In this document: positions 46,801 through 55,541 of the stretch, piece after piece
Position numbering within the stretch: position 1 is the first letter of the stretch
Layout: every line of letters starts with the position of its first letter
Assembly: GCA_963716235.1 (NCBI GenBank)
Contig: CAVQTE010000016.1
Location: forward strand, 47,662-111,661
DNA: 64,000 nucleotides
Reading direction: 5' to 3'
DNA from: Sva-07 sp963716235
GTDB lineage: Bacteria; Actinomycetota; Acidimicrobiia; Acidimicrobiales; Ilumatobacteraceae
Program-made: the position numbers and the translations under genes
The notes under the pieces: model-generated
The model's input: only the letters and a program-made list of their open reading frames with translations
Database searches by the model: none
Told to the model about the DNA's origin: nothing

Positions 46801-47703
46801 GTGCTGTCACGCCTGCGCTACATCCTCCGCGAAACCACCGACAGTTTCCGCCGCAACGCCACGCTCACCGTCGCGTCGATCATCACTGCGGCGATTTCGC
46901 TGCTCGGGGTCGGCTTGACGCTGCTCAGCCAGCACGCGTTCGACAACCTCCTTGCTCGATGGGAAGGAGGCGTCGAGATGATCGTCTTCATGAACCCGAC
47001 GGCGACACCCGATCAGCTCACCTTGGTCAGCGACGCGCTCACCGCGCAGGACCAGTTCATCGAGTCGTACACGTACTGTGACGAGCAGTGTTCGCTCCAG
47101 GAAGCCGACCGGATCTTCGCCGGCGAACCCGGCGTGCGAGACCTCCTCACCGAGGACACGATTCTGACCCAGTTCAAGGCGATCCCCACCGAGGACACCG
47201 ACGTGGAGCTGCTGCGGACGGTGTCGGACGCGTTCGCCGAACTGCCCGGGGTGTACGACGTGAGCTTTGCCGAGGATCAGATCAGCCTGATCACGCAGCT
47301 GCAGAGCTTCTTCGGATTCCGACTCCTGCTGTTGTCGATCTTCCTGCTGCTGGCCGCCATCTTGCTGATCTGGAACACGATTCGCACCGCGATCTTCGCA
47401 CGACGACGCGAGATCGAGGTGATGAAGTTGGTTGGGGCGACGGACTGGTTCATCCGTGTGCCGTTCATGCTCGAAGGCCTGCTCCACGGCGTCATCGGTG
47501 CGGTGCTGGCGAGCCTGGGCCTGTGGGCCTGGAACAGCCAGTGGACGACCGGTGTCCAGAACTTCCCCGACAACAGCGGGTTCTCGGCGCTCGTGGTGGT
47601 CGACGGGTACGACCAGACGGTGATGTTGATCATGCTCGCGATCGGCGCGCTGGCCGGAGCCATCGGCTCCGGTATCGCAGCGTCCCGATTCCTCGACATC
47701 TAG
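46801..47703 (+). CDS. ftsX: cell division protein FtsX
   Basis: A 300-residue permease-like protein with four helices: ASIITAAISLLGVGLTLL at the N-terminus, then LLLLSIFLLLAAILLIWN, LLHGVIGAVLASLGLWAW and VMLIMLAIGALAGAIGSG. The external loop between helices 1 and 2 (about 140 residues) would bind a hydrolase or its activator and contains two cysteines (YCDEQC). The GTG start lies 13 nt after the ftsE stop. smpB, common downstream in actinobacteria, is not here. Confidence 0.95.
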   Translation: MLSRLRYILRETTDSFRRNATLTVASIITAAISLLGVGLTLLSQHAFDNLLARWEGGVEMIVFMNPTATPDQLTLVSDALTAQDQFIESYTYCDEQCSLQEADRIFAGEPGVRDLLTEDTILTQFKAIPTEDTDVELLRTVSDAFAELPGVYDVSFAEDQISLITQLQSFFGFRLLLLSIFLLLAAILLIWNTIRTAIFARRREIEVMKLVGATDWFIRVPFMLEGLLHGVIGAVLASLGLWAWNSQWTTGVQNFPDNSGFSALVVVDGYDQTVMLIMLAIGALAGAIGSGIAASRFLDI

Positions 47704-47745
47704 TTCCGCGGCGTCTTTACTTCTCCCGACGAGGTTCGATCTGGG

Positions 47746-47751
47746 TACGTT
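47746..47751 (+). promoter_or_regulatory. leaderless-type -10 box (TACGTT)
   Basis: TACGTT ends 6 nt before the ATG of the enoyl-CoA hydratase gene at 47758. Confidence 0.45.
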
Positions 47752-47757
47752 CGGGCA

Positions 47758-48621
47758 ATGGACTACTCGGAGATTCTCTACGACGTGACGGAATCCGTTG
47801 CGACGATCACGTTGCATCGCCCGGAGCGGATGAATGCGTTCACGGGGCGGATGATGCACGAGGTCATCTCGGCGTTCGACGAGGTCGACGCTGACGATGA
47901 CGTGCGGGCGGTGATCGTCACCGGGTCGGGGGAGCGGGCATTCTGTGCGGGTGCCGATCTCGGTACCGGAGGCGACACGTTCGCGAAGGGCGGCAGCGAC
48001 ATCCAAACCGAGGTCGGCGTGCCGCGTGACGGTGGCGGCATGGTGTCGCTGCGGATCTTCGAGTGCACCAAGCCGGTCATCGGGGCGATCAACGGCGCGG
48101 CGGTCGGCGTCGGCGTGACCATGACCCTGCCGATGGACATCCGGCTGGCATCCGACACGGCGCGATTCGGGTTCGTGTTCGCTCGGCGCGGCATCGTGCC
48201 CGAGGCCTGCTCGTCCTGGTTCCTCCCGCGTCTCGTGGGGATCAGTACCGCCGCCGAGTGGTGCTACACCGGCCGGGTCTTCGCCGCTGCCGAGGCGCTC
48301 GATCGAGGTCTCGTTCGCAGTGTGCACGCCCCGGACGACTTGCTGCCTGCCGCCAGGGAAATCGCCCGGGAGATTGCCGACAACACGGCCCCGGTCTCGG
48401 TTGCACTCACCCGCCAGATGCTGTGGCGGATGCTGGGAGCCGATCATCCGATGGAGGCTCACCGAGTCGACTCACGCGGCATCCTGGCACGCGGTGCGAG
48501 CGCCGATGCCAAGGAAGGCGTGGAGAGCTTCCTCGAGAAGCGACAGCCGGTCTATCCGGTCAAGGTGAGCGATGGCCTTCCCGACATCTTCCCCGACTAC
48601 GTCGAGCCCGACTTCCACTGA
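47758..48621 (+). CDS. enoyl-CoA hydratase/isomerase family protein
   Basis: A 287-residue crotonase-fold protein. VTESVATITLHRPERMNAF begins it; the oxyanion-hole segments are AFCAGADL and VIGAINGAAVGVGVTMTLP, and FVFARRGIVPEACSSWFLPRLVG carries the catalytic-region glutamate of hydratases. The C-terminus is helical (REIADNTAPVSVALTRQML). It probably acts in fatty-acid or branched-chain degradation. No other pathway gene is adjacent, but an acyl-CoA dehydrogenase lies at 62.6 kb. The start follows a TACGTT box. Confidence 0.9.
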   Translation: MDYSEILYDVTESVATITLHRPERMNAFTGRMMHEVISAFDEVDADDDVRAVIVTGSGERAFCAGADLGTGGDTFAKGGSDIQTEVGVPRDGGGMVSLRIFECTKPVIGAINGAAVGVGVTMTLPMDIRLASDTARFGFVFARRGIVPEACSSWFLPRLVGISTAAEWCYTGRVFAAAEALDRGLVRSVHAPDDLLPAAREIAREIADNTAPVSVALTRQMLWRMLGADHPMEAHRVDSRGILARGASADAKEGVESFLEKRQPVYPVKVSDGLPDIFPDYVEPDFH

Positions 48622-48740
48622 GTCCGGCTCGGTGACGTTTGGCACGTCGAGGTTGGGGAATTCCTCAAGTCGATCGACGTTGTTACCGATGTCTTGAACA
48701 ACGAAAGACACGGACCACACAGAACGAAACGGGGACCACG

Positions 48741-48953
48741 ATGACGACGATGTTGATGGAACAGCTGAAGACCGGCGATGTGATCGAGATCAAGACGCCC
48801 GACGACGACGTGATCACGGTGCTGGTGCTGCTCGCCACCGACGACGCCCTCGTGCTCGACCCCTGCAACGACCAGACCCCCTTCGTGCTCAACGCCGAAG
48901 AACTCGTCGAGTACCGCAGGTTCGACGCCGAGTCGATGTTCGCCGACGCCTGA
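48741..48953 (+). CDS. small acidic protein, unknown function
   Basis: A 70-residue protein: MTTMLMEQLKTGDVIEIKTP then DDDVITVLVLLATDDALVLD and a final LVEYRRFDAESMFADA. It is rich in Asp and Val and likely forms a small beta-barrel (SH3-like) fold. GGGGACC precedes the ATG. No family is recognised. It lies alone between two unrelated genes. Confidence 0.65.
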   Translation: MTTMLMEQLKTGDVIEIKTPDDDVITVLVLLATDDALVLDPCNDQTPFVLNAEELVEYRRFDAESMFADA

Positions 48954-49028
48954 GCGTCAGCCGGGCCCAATCAGGGTCCCCCAGATCTTGCGAAGCGATC
49001 CCCCTTCTCGCTTCCGGGAGAATCCCCC

Positions 49029-49034
49029 TAGCGT
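49029..49034 (+). promoter_or_regulatory. leaderless-type -10 box (TAGCGT)
   Basis: TAGCGT ends 7 nt before the GTG at 49042, which decides that start over the in-frame GTG at 49033. Confidence 0.45.
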
Positions 49035-49041
49035 GGGCGCC

Positions 49042-49473
49042 GTGGACAACACGGCGCCCACGCTGTTTTTCCGAGTCGGCGGCATGCCATTCTTCGAACG
49101 ACTCGTCGACGCGTTCTACGAGGGCGTGTGCACCGACGAGGTACTGCTCCCGTTGTATCCCGAACAGCCGGACCTCACCGGTGCCCGCCATCGCTTGACG
49201 CTGTTCCTTGCTCAGTACTGGGGAGGCCCGACCACCTACATGGAGGAACGCGGTCATCCGCGCCTGCGCATGCGGCACTTCCCGTTCCACGTCGGCGCGC
49301 TCGAACGTGATCGTTGGCTCGTGCACATGGCCGCCGCGGTCGAACAGGCATGTGCCGCCTGCGAAGTCCCCGACGGTGTCGACAACGAACTCATGGCCTA
49401 CTTCGTGCCGGCAGCCGAACACCTCCGCAACGACACGGGTCCATCGATCTCCACGGCGCAATCCAGCGGATAG
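49042..49473 (+). CDS. group II truncated haemoglobin
   Basis: A 143-residue globin of the trHbO type. FFRVGGMPFFERLVDAFYEG begins the helix A/B part, YWGGPTTYMEERGHPRLRMRH carries the proximal histidine region, and DRWLVHMAAAVEQA has the conserved tryptophan that contacts bound ligand. These proteins bind oxygen or nitric oxide and may protect respiration. GTG at 49042 follows TAGCGT. It directly precedes the ABC exporter by 12 nt but no shared role is known. Confidence 0.88.
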   Translation: MDNTAPTLFFRVGGMPFFERLVDAFYEGVCTDEVLLPLYPEQPDLTGARHRLTLFLAQYWGGPTTYMEERGHPRLRMRHFPFHVGALERDRWLVHMAAAVEQACAACEVPDGVDNELMAYFVPAAEHLRNDTGPSISTAQSSG

Positions 49474-49485
49474 CTTCGATCCGGC

Positions 49486-51318
49486 ATGCCCGTCATCGAC
49501 GTTCGCGACCTGCGCAAGGACTACGGCGCCGTGAAAGCCGTCGACGGCCTGAGTTTCCACGTCGACGCCGGCGAGGTCTATGCGTTGCTGGGTGAGAACG
49601 GCGCTGGGAAGTCGACTGCCGTCGAGATTCTCGAAGGGCACCGATCCGCCACATCCGGATCCGTCGAGGTCCTCGGTACCGACCCGTCCAGGGCTGGTCG
49701 TGACTTTCGTGACCGCATCGGCATCGTGTTGCAGTCGTCCGGTGTCGAGGCCGAGTTCACCGTCCGGGAGGTCATCACCCTCTACGGCGGCTGCTACCGA
49801 TCGCCTCGCCCGCTCGACGAGGTCGTCGGGCTCGTGGGGCTCGACGAGAAGGTCGACGAGCGCGTCGGCGCGCTGTCGGGCGGACAACGCCGCCGGGTCG
49901 ACCTCGCACTGGGCATCATCGGTCGGCCCGAGGTGCTGTTCCTCGATGAACCGACCACCGGGTTCGATCCCGCTGCCCGTCGGCAGTCGTGGGACCTCAT
50001 CGAGACGCTCGGCGCGGACGGAACGACCGTGCTGCTGACGACGCATTACCTCGACGAGGCCGAGCACCTCGCCTCACGGGTCGGTGTGCTGTCGCGGGGC
50101 CGGATGATTGCCGAGGGCACACCCGAGCAGTTGATCGATCGCATCAGTGGCACCGTCGTCAGCTTCACGCTGCCGGAGTCGGTCGAGATCATCGACGCGG
50201 CGGCCACGTTCGCTCCGATCATGGAGACCGACGTCAGGGTGTCGGGTCGATTGGTCGAGGCCAACGTCGATCGGCCGACCGCCGTTGTCCACCGTCTCAC
50301 CGGATGGGCCATCGAGGCCGGCGTCGAACTCGACTCGCTGTCGGTGGGCCGAGCGTCGCTCGAAGAGGTGTACCTGAGCCTTGCCGGCTCGGTGACGAGG
50401 CGTGGAGGAGCCGACCGAATGAACGGCTTCCCCGCGACCGTCAAGTTGCTCACCGCTCAGACCCGCTATCAGCTGTTGACGTTCTGGCGGATCCCCGTGG
50501 CGATGTTCTTCACGCTCGGACTGCCGCTGATCATGCTGGTGCTCTTCAATGCGCTCTTCGGTGACTCCACGATCGTCACACCGGAAGGGAGCTGGTCGTC
50601 ACGTCAGTTCTACACCGGGGGGCTCGCCGCGTTCACGGCTGCTTCGGCGACCTTCACGAACCTGGCGAACATGGTGCCGATCCGGCGCGACGAGGGTGTG
50701 CTCAAGCGGTGGCGAGGCACCCCGCTCCCGACGTGGATCTACATCGCCGGGTTCATCTGCTCGGCGATCGTGATCGCGTTCATGGGGGTCACGATCATGC
50801 TCGGAGTGGGCGTCGTGGCCTACGACCTGGACATCGACCCCGCGAAGATGCCGGCCGCCTTCGTGACGTTCCTGGTCGGGGTCGCGTCGTTCGCTGCGCT
50901 CGGTATGGCTCTCGCCTCGTTGGTGAAGTCGGCCAGCTCGTCGTCGGCAGCGGCGAACGCAATCATCCTTCCGCTGGCCTTCGTGTCGAACATCTTCATC
51001 CAGCTCGACGACCCGCCGCAGTGGATCGAATTCGTCGGCAACCTCTTTCCACTGAAGCCGTTCGCCGAAGCGTTCCAGGCCTGCTTCACGCCGTTCGTCG
51101 AGGCACCGGCATTCCAGTGGGACAAGCTGGCGTTCATCGCCGCCTGGGGCGTCGTCGGTCTGTTCGTCGCACTGCGGAAGTTCTCCTGGGAACCCAGCGG
51201 AAGCGCGCCGCGCGCCCGCCGGGCCCGCCGCGCCGCACCACCACCTGAAGTCCGAAAAATGCGCCCTCGTGTGTACTACGTGCACATCTGGGCGCACATT
51301 TCGGGGTTTCGGTGGTGA
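49486..51318 (+). CDS. ABC-2 type exporter, ATPase and permease fused in one frame
   Basis: A 610-residue protein. Residues 1 to about 300 form an ATPase: Walker A GENGAGKST, Q-loop VLQSSGVEAEFTV, signature LSGGQRRRVDLAL, Walker B VLFLDEPTTGFDP. After a linker ending RRGGADRMNGFPATV the permease begins, with six helices (PVAMFFTLGLPLIMLVLFNALF onward). The join is at an ATGA-like site, where separate genes would normally overlap, so a true fusion or an undetected indel are both possible. The final 40 residues are arginine/proline-rich and run through an inverted repeat. It exports an unknown lipid, drug or polysaccharide. Confidence 0.85.
   Translation: MPVIDVRDLRKDYGAVKAVDGLSFHVDAGEVYALLGENGAGKSTAVEILEGHRSATSGSVEVLGTDPSRAGRDFRDRIGIVLQSSGVEAEFTVREVITLYGGCYRSPRPLDEVVGLVGLDEKVDERVGALSGGQRRRVDLALGIIGRPEVLFLDEPTTGFDPAARRQSWDLIETLGADGTTVLLTTHYLDEAEHLASRVGVLSRGRMIAEGTPEQLIDRISGTVVSFTLPESVEIIDAAATFAPIMETDVRVSGRLVEANVDRPTAVVHRLTGWAIEAGVELDSLSVGRASLEEVYLSLAGSVTRRGGADRMNGFPATVKLLTAQTRYQLLTFWRIPVAMFFTLGLPLIMLVLFNALFGDSTIVTPEGSWSSRQFYTGGLAAFTAASATFTNLANMVPIRRDEGVLKRWRGTPLPTWIYIAGFICSAIVIAFMGVTIMLGVGVVAYDLDIDPAKMPAAFVTFLVGVASFAALGMALASLVKSASSSSAAANAIILPLAFVSNIFIQLDDPPQWIEFVGNLFPLKPFAEAFQACFTPFVEAPAFQWDKLAFIAAWGVVGLFVALRKFSWEPSGSAPRARRARRAAPPPEVRKMRPRVYYVHIWAHISGFRW
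51253..51303. repeat. imperfect inverted repeat at the end of the ABC exporter gene
   Basis: CGAAAAATGCGCCC and GGGCGCACATTTCG, 14-nt arms with a 23-nt loop, lie inside the last codons of the exporter and just before the convergent purU stop. The outer 5 and inner 7 positions pair perfectly. It could act as terminator for both genes. Confidence 0.55.
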
Positions 51319-51323
51319 CGGGG

Positions 51324-52178
51324 TCAGGAGAAGACGACGGTCTTTCGGCCGTGGACGAGGACCCGGTGCTCGAGGTGTGCGCGTACGGCCCGAGCGAGCA
51401 CGATCGTCTCGAGATCGCGTCCGCGTGCGGTGAGCCGTTGGACGTCGTCGCGGTGCGTGACGTGGACGGTGTCCTGCTCGATGATCGGGCCCTCGTCGAG
51501 GTCGGCAGTGGCATAGTGCGCCGTGGCGCCGATGAGCTTGACGCCGCGCTCGAAGGCCTGGCGATACGGGTTCGCCCCGACGAACGCAGGCAGGAACGAG
51601 TGGTGGATGTTGATGATCGGACGAGCCGAGACGAATCGGTCGCTGAGGATCTGCATGTAGCGAGCCATCACGACGAGTTCGATGCCGCGCTCGTCGAGCG
51701 CCTCGAGCACGGCTGACTCCTGCTCGACCTTGGTGTCGGGTGTCACGGGGAGATGGAGGTACTCGACGCCCATGTGGGCGGCGATGTCGGCGTGATCGGG
51801 GTGGTTCGACACGATCACTCGGAGGTCCATCGGCAGTTCGCCGCTGCGCCAACGCGTGAGGAGGTCGTAGAGGCAATGTGGTTGCTTCGACGCCATGATC
51901 GCCGTCGGGGTCGGAACATCACTGAAGCGGAGGTCGACGTGCATGCCGAGGCGCTCGGCCGTGGGAGCGAAGGCTTCGGCGATCTCGTTTCGGTCGAGGC
52001 CGAACCCGTCGAGTTCGAACTCGACTCGCTGGTAGAACATTGCGTCGCCGCTCCCCGTGCCTGGGTCGACGTGCTGTTCGGCGTTCACGATGTTGCCGTC
52101 GTGGGCGGCGATGAACTGGGCGGTGGCCGCGACCACCCCACGCTGGTCGGGGCACGAGAGCAACAGCACAGCAGTCAT
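51324..52178 (-). CDS. purU: formyltetrahydrofolate deformylase
   Basis: A 284-residue enzyme releasing formate from 10-formyl-THF and so balancing one-carbon pools for purine synthesis. The N-terminus is an ACT domain (LLLSCPDQRGVVAATAQFIAAHDGNIV). The formyltransferase fold has VIVSNHPDHADIA and NIHHSFLPAFVGANPYRQAFERGVKLIGATAHY with the catalytic Asn/His, and DEGPIIEQ with the catalytic aspartate. ATG 52178 was chosen; an in-frame TTG lies 21 nt upstream. It follows the SpoU methyltransferase by 11 nt. Confidence 0.94.
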   Translation of the reverse strand: MTAVLLLSCPDQRGVVAATAQFIAAHDGNIVNAEQHVDPGTGSGDAMFYQRVEFELDGFGLDRNEIAEAFAPTAERLGMHVDLRFSDVPTPTAIMASKQPHCLYDLLTRWRSGELPMDLRVIVSNHPDHADIAAHMGVEYLHLPVTPDTKVEQESAVLEALDERGIELVVMARYMQILSDRFVSARPIINIHHSFLPAFVGANPYRQAFERGVKLIGATAHYATADLDEGPIIEQDTVHVTHRDDVQRLTARGRDLETIVLARAVRAHLEHRVLVHGRKTVVFS

Positions 52179-52189
52179 CGGCGTTCGTT

Positions 52190-52990
52190 CTATCCGCAAC
52201 GGGGGCGGAGTGCGTAACAGGCCACCGCAGTCGCGGCGGCTGCGTTGAGCGAATCGACGCCGGTCGCCATCGGGATGCGCACCGGCGTGGCCAACTCCAA
52301 CAGCTCGGCGCTGAGCCCGGCGCGCTCGGAACCGATGAGCAGCGTCACATGTGGGCCCGGCTCGATCGTGTCGAGCGTCGCGGCGTCGGGTGCAGGCGTC
52401 ATGGCGTAGTGCTCGAAGTCGACGAGGAGGCGCAGGTCGTCGGCGAGGGTGACGGTGCGGGCGTGGGGGAGCGAGAACGCCGTCCCCATGGCCACGCGGA
52501 GCGACCGCCGAGCGAGCGGGTCGGCGCTGGTGTGGTCGAGGATCAATCCGTCCCAGCCGAGCGCGGCAGCGTTGCGGATGATCGAGCCGATGTTCGACGG
52601 GTTGTCGACCCCCTCGACGACGACCAGTCGACGGGCGCTGGCGGCGAGGTCGGCGACGGACGGTCGCGGCGGGCGGTGGAACAGGGCGATGATCGGAGAT
52701 GGAACCCCGAGCCGGGAGACGACCCGGCGCACCTCGTCGCCGCCCGCGTACACAGGGCAGTCGAGTTGCGCCGCGACGTCAGGGATCCGCTGTGCGTCGA
52801 CGAGCGCGGCGACCGGTCGGCAACCCGCAGCGATCGCACGCTCGACGACGAGATCGCCCTCGGCGAGGAACATGCCGGCGCCGGCATCGTCACGTTTGTC
52901 GGCTCGGCTTGCCAGTCCTCGCTCGTTGAGTCGGAACTGCCTGAATCGGGGGTCGTCCGGATCATCGATGCGGATCACGGTGGCTGTCAT
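52190..52990 (-). CDS. SpoU/TrmH family RNA 2'-O-methyltransferase
   Basis: A 266-residue SPOUT enzyme. N-terminal substrate-binding part, then the knot-forming motifs VVEGVDNPSNIGSIIRNAAALG, LLIGSERAGLSAELL and VRIPMATGVDSLNAAAATAVACY. The target, rRNA or tRNA, cannot be told from sequence. The ATG overlaps the menB stop by one base (TGATG), so menB, this gene and purU form an operon. Confidence 0.9.
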   Translation of the reverse strand: MTATVIRIDDPDDPRFRQFRLNERGLASRADKRDDAGAGMFLAEGDLVVERAIAAGCRPVAALVDAQRIPDVAAQLDCPVYAGGDEVRRVVSRLGVPSPIIALFHRPPRPSVADLAASARRLVVVEGVDNPSNIGSIIRNAAALGWDGLILDHTSADPLARRSLRVAMGTAFSLPHARTVTLADDLRLLVDFEHYAMTPAPDAATLDTIEPGPHVTLLIGSERAGLSAELLELATPVRIPMATGVDSLNAAAATAVACYALRPRCG

Positions 52991-53889
52991 CAGAAGTGGT
53001 ACGGAGTGTCCGACCAGTCGGCGGGGCGCTTCTCGAGGAAGCTGTCGCGGCCTTCCTGGGCCTCGTCGGTGCCGTAGGCGAGGCGGGTGGCTTCGCCGGC
53101 GAAGATCTGCTGGCCGACGAGCCCGTCGTCGATGAGGTTGAACGAGTACTTCAACATGCGCTGCGCCGTCGGGCTCTTCGCGCAGATCTCGCGGCCCCAT
53201 TGCAGCGCGGTGGCCTCCAACTCGGCGTGCGGGATCGAGGCGTTGACGGCACCCATCGCCACCATGTCGTCAGCGGTGTATTCGCGCCCGAGGAAGAAGA
53301 TCTCCCTGGCGAACTTCTGGCCGACCTGCCGGGCGAGATACGCGGAGCCGAACCCGCCGTCGAAGCTGGCGACGTCGGCGTCGGTCTGCTTGAAGCGGGC
53401 ATGCTCGGTGCTGGCGAGCGTGAGGTCCGACACGACGTGCAAGCGAGTGGCCACCGCCGGCCGCCCAGCCCGGCACCACGCAGATGACGACCTTGGGCAT
53501 GAACCGGATCAGGCGTTGCACCTCGAGGATGTGGAGGCGTCCGGCCCGGCCGGGCTCGATGGTGTCGGCGGTGGTCTCCCTCGGCGTACTTGTAGCCGTC
53601 CTTGCCGCGGATGCGCTGGTCGCCGCCCGAGCAGAACGCCCACCCACCGTCCTTGGCCGACGGCCCGTTGCCGGTGAGCAGCACGCAACCGACGTCGGTC
53701 GACATGCGGGCGTGATCGAGCGCGGTGTACAGCTCGTCGACCGTGTGCGGCCGAAAGGCGTTGCGGATCTCGGGCCGATCGAAGGCGATGCGCACGACCC
53801 CGGCATCGACGGCGCGGTGGTAGGTGATGTCGGTGAACTCGAATCCCGGCGACGGACGTCCAGGCCGCGGGATCGAAGATCTCGGACAC
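52990..53889 (-). pseudogene. menB: 1,4-dihydroxy-2-naphthoyl-CoA synthase (MenB), frameshifted
   Basis: The pieces assemble into a typical roughly 300-residue MenB of menaquinone synthesis. GTG 53889 gives SEIFDPAAW; a frame change near 53848 leads to PGFEFTDITYHRAVD, VRIAFDRPEIRNAFRPHTVDE and AFCSGGDQRIRGKDGYKY. Another change near 53578 (a G run one base short) continues ETTADTIEPGRAGRLHILEVQRLIRFMPKVV and PGWAAGGGHSL; a third near 53462 (one extra T) leads to HVVSDLTLAS and the intact C-terminus. Because MenB is normally essential where menaquinone is used, sequencing error is more likely than a true pseudogene. Confidence 0.8.
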
Positions 53890-53940
53890 GACTCGCTGGT
53901 GCTGCGGGCTCGTGCCATCGTCCCATGTTGGCCGATCGGG

Positions 53941-53946
53941 TACCGT
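53941..53946 (+). promoter_or_regulatory. leaderless-type -10 box (TACCGT)
   Basis: TACCGT ends 6 nt before the ATG at 53953 of the alpha/beta hydrolase gene. Confidence 0.45.
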
Positions 53947-53952
53947 GCGCCC

Positions 53953-54752
53953 ATGCCGCACGCCGACATCAACGGACAGAAGATCTACTTCGAGGACACC
54001 GGCGGTGACGGCGCAGCCGTGATCCTCGGCCCACGGATTCCTGATGGATCACGAGATGTTCGTCCATCAGGTGGCGGCCCTGCGTGGCGTACCGGGTGAT
54101 CACCTGGGATGAGCGGGGCTTCGGCCTCACCGACTACGACGGCGAGCCGTTCACCTATTGGGATTCGGCACGTGACTGCCTCGGGCCTGCTCGATCACCT
54201 CGGGATCGACCGCGCGGTGGTCGGGGGGATGAGCCAGGGCGGGTTCCTGTCGCTGCGGGTCGCGCTGACAGCGCCGGAGCGGGTACGGGCGTTGATCCTG
54301 CTCGACACCCAGGCCGGCGTCGAGGATGCCGAGGCCGTTCCGCTGTACGAGGGGATGCGCGACACGTGGCTCGCCGCGGGGCCGGTCGACGAGCTGGTGG
54401 AGGCGGTGGCCGGGCTGATCATCTCCGATCCCGAGGTGAATCAGGTCTGGATCGAGAAGTGGAAGCAGCAGCCGAACGACTACATCCAGCAGCCGTTCGC
54501 CACGCTGATGTCACCGGACGACGTCACCGACCGACTGGGTGAGATCACGTGTCCGGCGCTGGTGGTGCACGGCACCGAGGACGTGTCGATCTCGATGGAA
54601 AAGGCCGAGCAGCTGGCGGCCGGTCTTGCCGGCGGCTGGGCCGGTCGTGAAGGTCGGCGGGTGCGCACGCCGCGAACCTCACGAATCCCGAGCCGGTCAA
54701 CTCGGCGATCATCGAGTTCCTCGCCGGCCTCCGGCCGACTGGATCGAGCACG
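53953..54752 (+). pseudogene. alpha/beta-hydrolase fold protein, frameshifted
   Basis: Starts MPHADINGQKIYFEDTGGDG. A C run one base too long near 54032 breaks the expected LGHGFLMDHEMF; further changes near 54080, 54175, 54640 and 54665 interrupt the chain. In the right frames it has VITWDERGFGLTDYD, GGMSQGGFLSLRVAL (nucleophile elbow Ser), VHGTEDVSI and GGAHAANLTNPE-like histidine region. The normal stop is hidden: ACTGGATCG near 54740 would read TGA if one G were removed. The end coordinate is therefore approximate. Substrate unknown. Confidence 0.7.
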
Positions 54753-55508
54753 ATGGCACGTCTGGAAGTCTTCGGCGTCGAGGGACTGCCCGAGATCGCC
54801 CCCGGTGACGACCTCGCCGCGCAGATCGTCGATGCCGCGACGGCCAGTGGTGCACCGCTCGCCGATCGCGACATCGTGGTCGATCACGTCGAAGATCGTG
54901 TCGAAGGCCGAGGGGTGCGCGATCGAACTCGACGACGTCGAACCGTCGAAGTTCGCCGAGCGATTGGGCTGCCCGGTGGGAGAAGGACCCGCGGGTGGTC
55001 GAGGTGGTGCTGCGCGAATCCAAGCGCATCATCCGCCAGATCGGTCCGGTGCTGATCACCGAGACCCATCACGGGTTCTGCTGCGCCAACTCCGGAGTCG
55101 ACCAGTCCTCGAGCGGCGCCCACGGTCGGGTGCTCGTGCTGCCGAAGGACTCCGATGCGTCGGCGCGCCGGTTTCGCGACCGGTTCGTCGAACTCGGCGT
55201 CGACGTCGCCGTCGTCATCAGCGACACGTTCGGGCGTCCGTGGCGAGAGGGGCAGACCGACATCGCGATCGGGGTCGCCGGAATGCATCCGCTGCACAGC
55301 TACATCGGCGAGCACGATCCGCACGGGCACGAGTTCCGGGTGCAGGAGATCTGCGTCGTTGACGAACTGACCGCCGCGGCCGAACTGGTGAAGGGCAACA
55401 CGAGCCGGGTGCCCGTCGCGGTGATCCGCGGCTACGACTGGGCCACCGACGACACCGCCATCGATGGCCCCGGTCCTCCGCGACGCCGAACGCGACCTCT
55501 TCCGCTGA
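54753..55508 (+). pseudogene. cofE: coenzyme F420-0:L-glutamate ligase (CofE), frameshifted
   Basis: Starts MARLEVFGVEGLPEIAPGDDLAAQIVDAA. It adds glutamate to F420-0. After frame changes near 54895 and 54985 it continues SKIVSKAEG, VVLRESKRIIRQIGPVLITETHHGFCCANSGVDQS, VLVLPKDSDASARRFR and VVISDTFGRPWREGQTDIAIGVAG, all diagnostic; a last change near 55466 gives the end DAERDLFR. At about 250 residues it is CofE only. The nitroreductase-like C-terminal half present in mycobacterial FbiB is absent. cofD lies 40 kb away rather than next to it. Confidence 0.8.
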
Positions 55509-55541
55509 ATGGACGCGGTGACCGCATCTCGCGGGTCGGAG

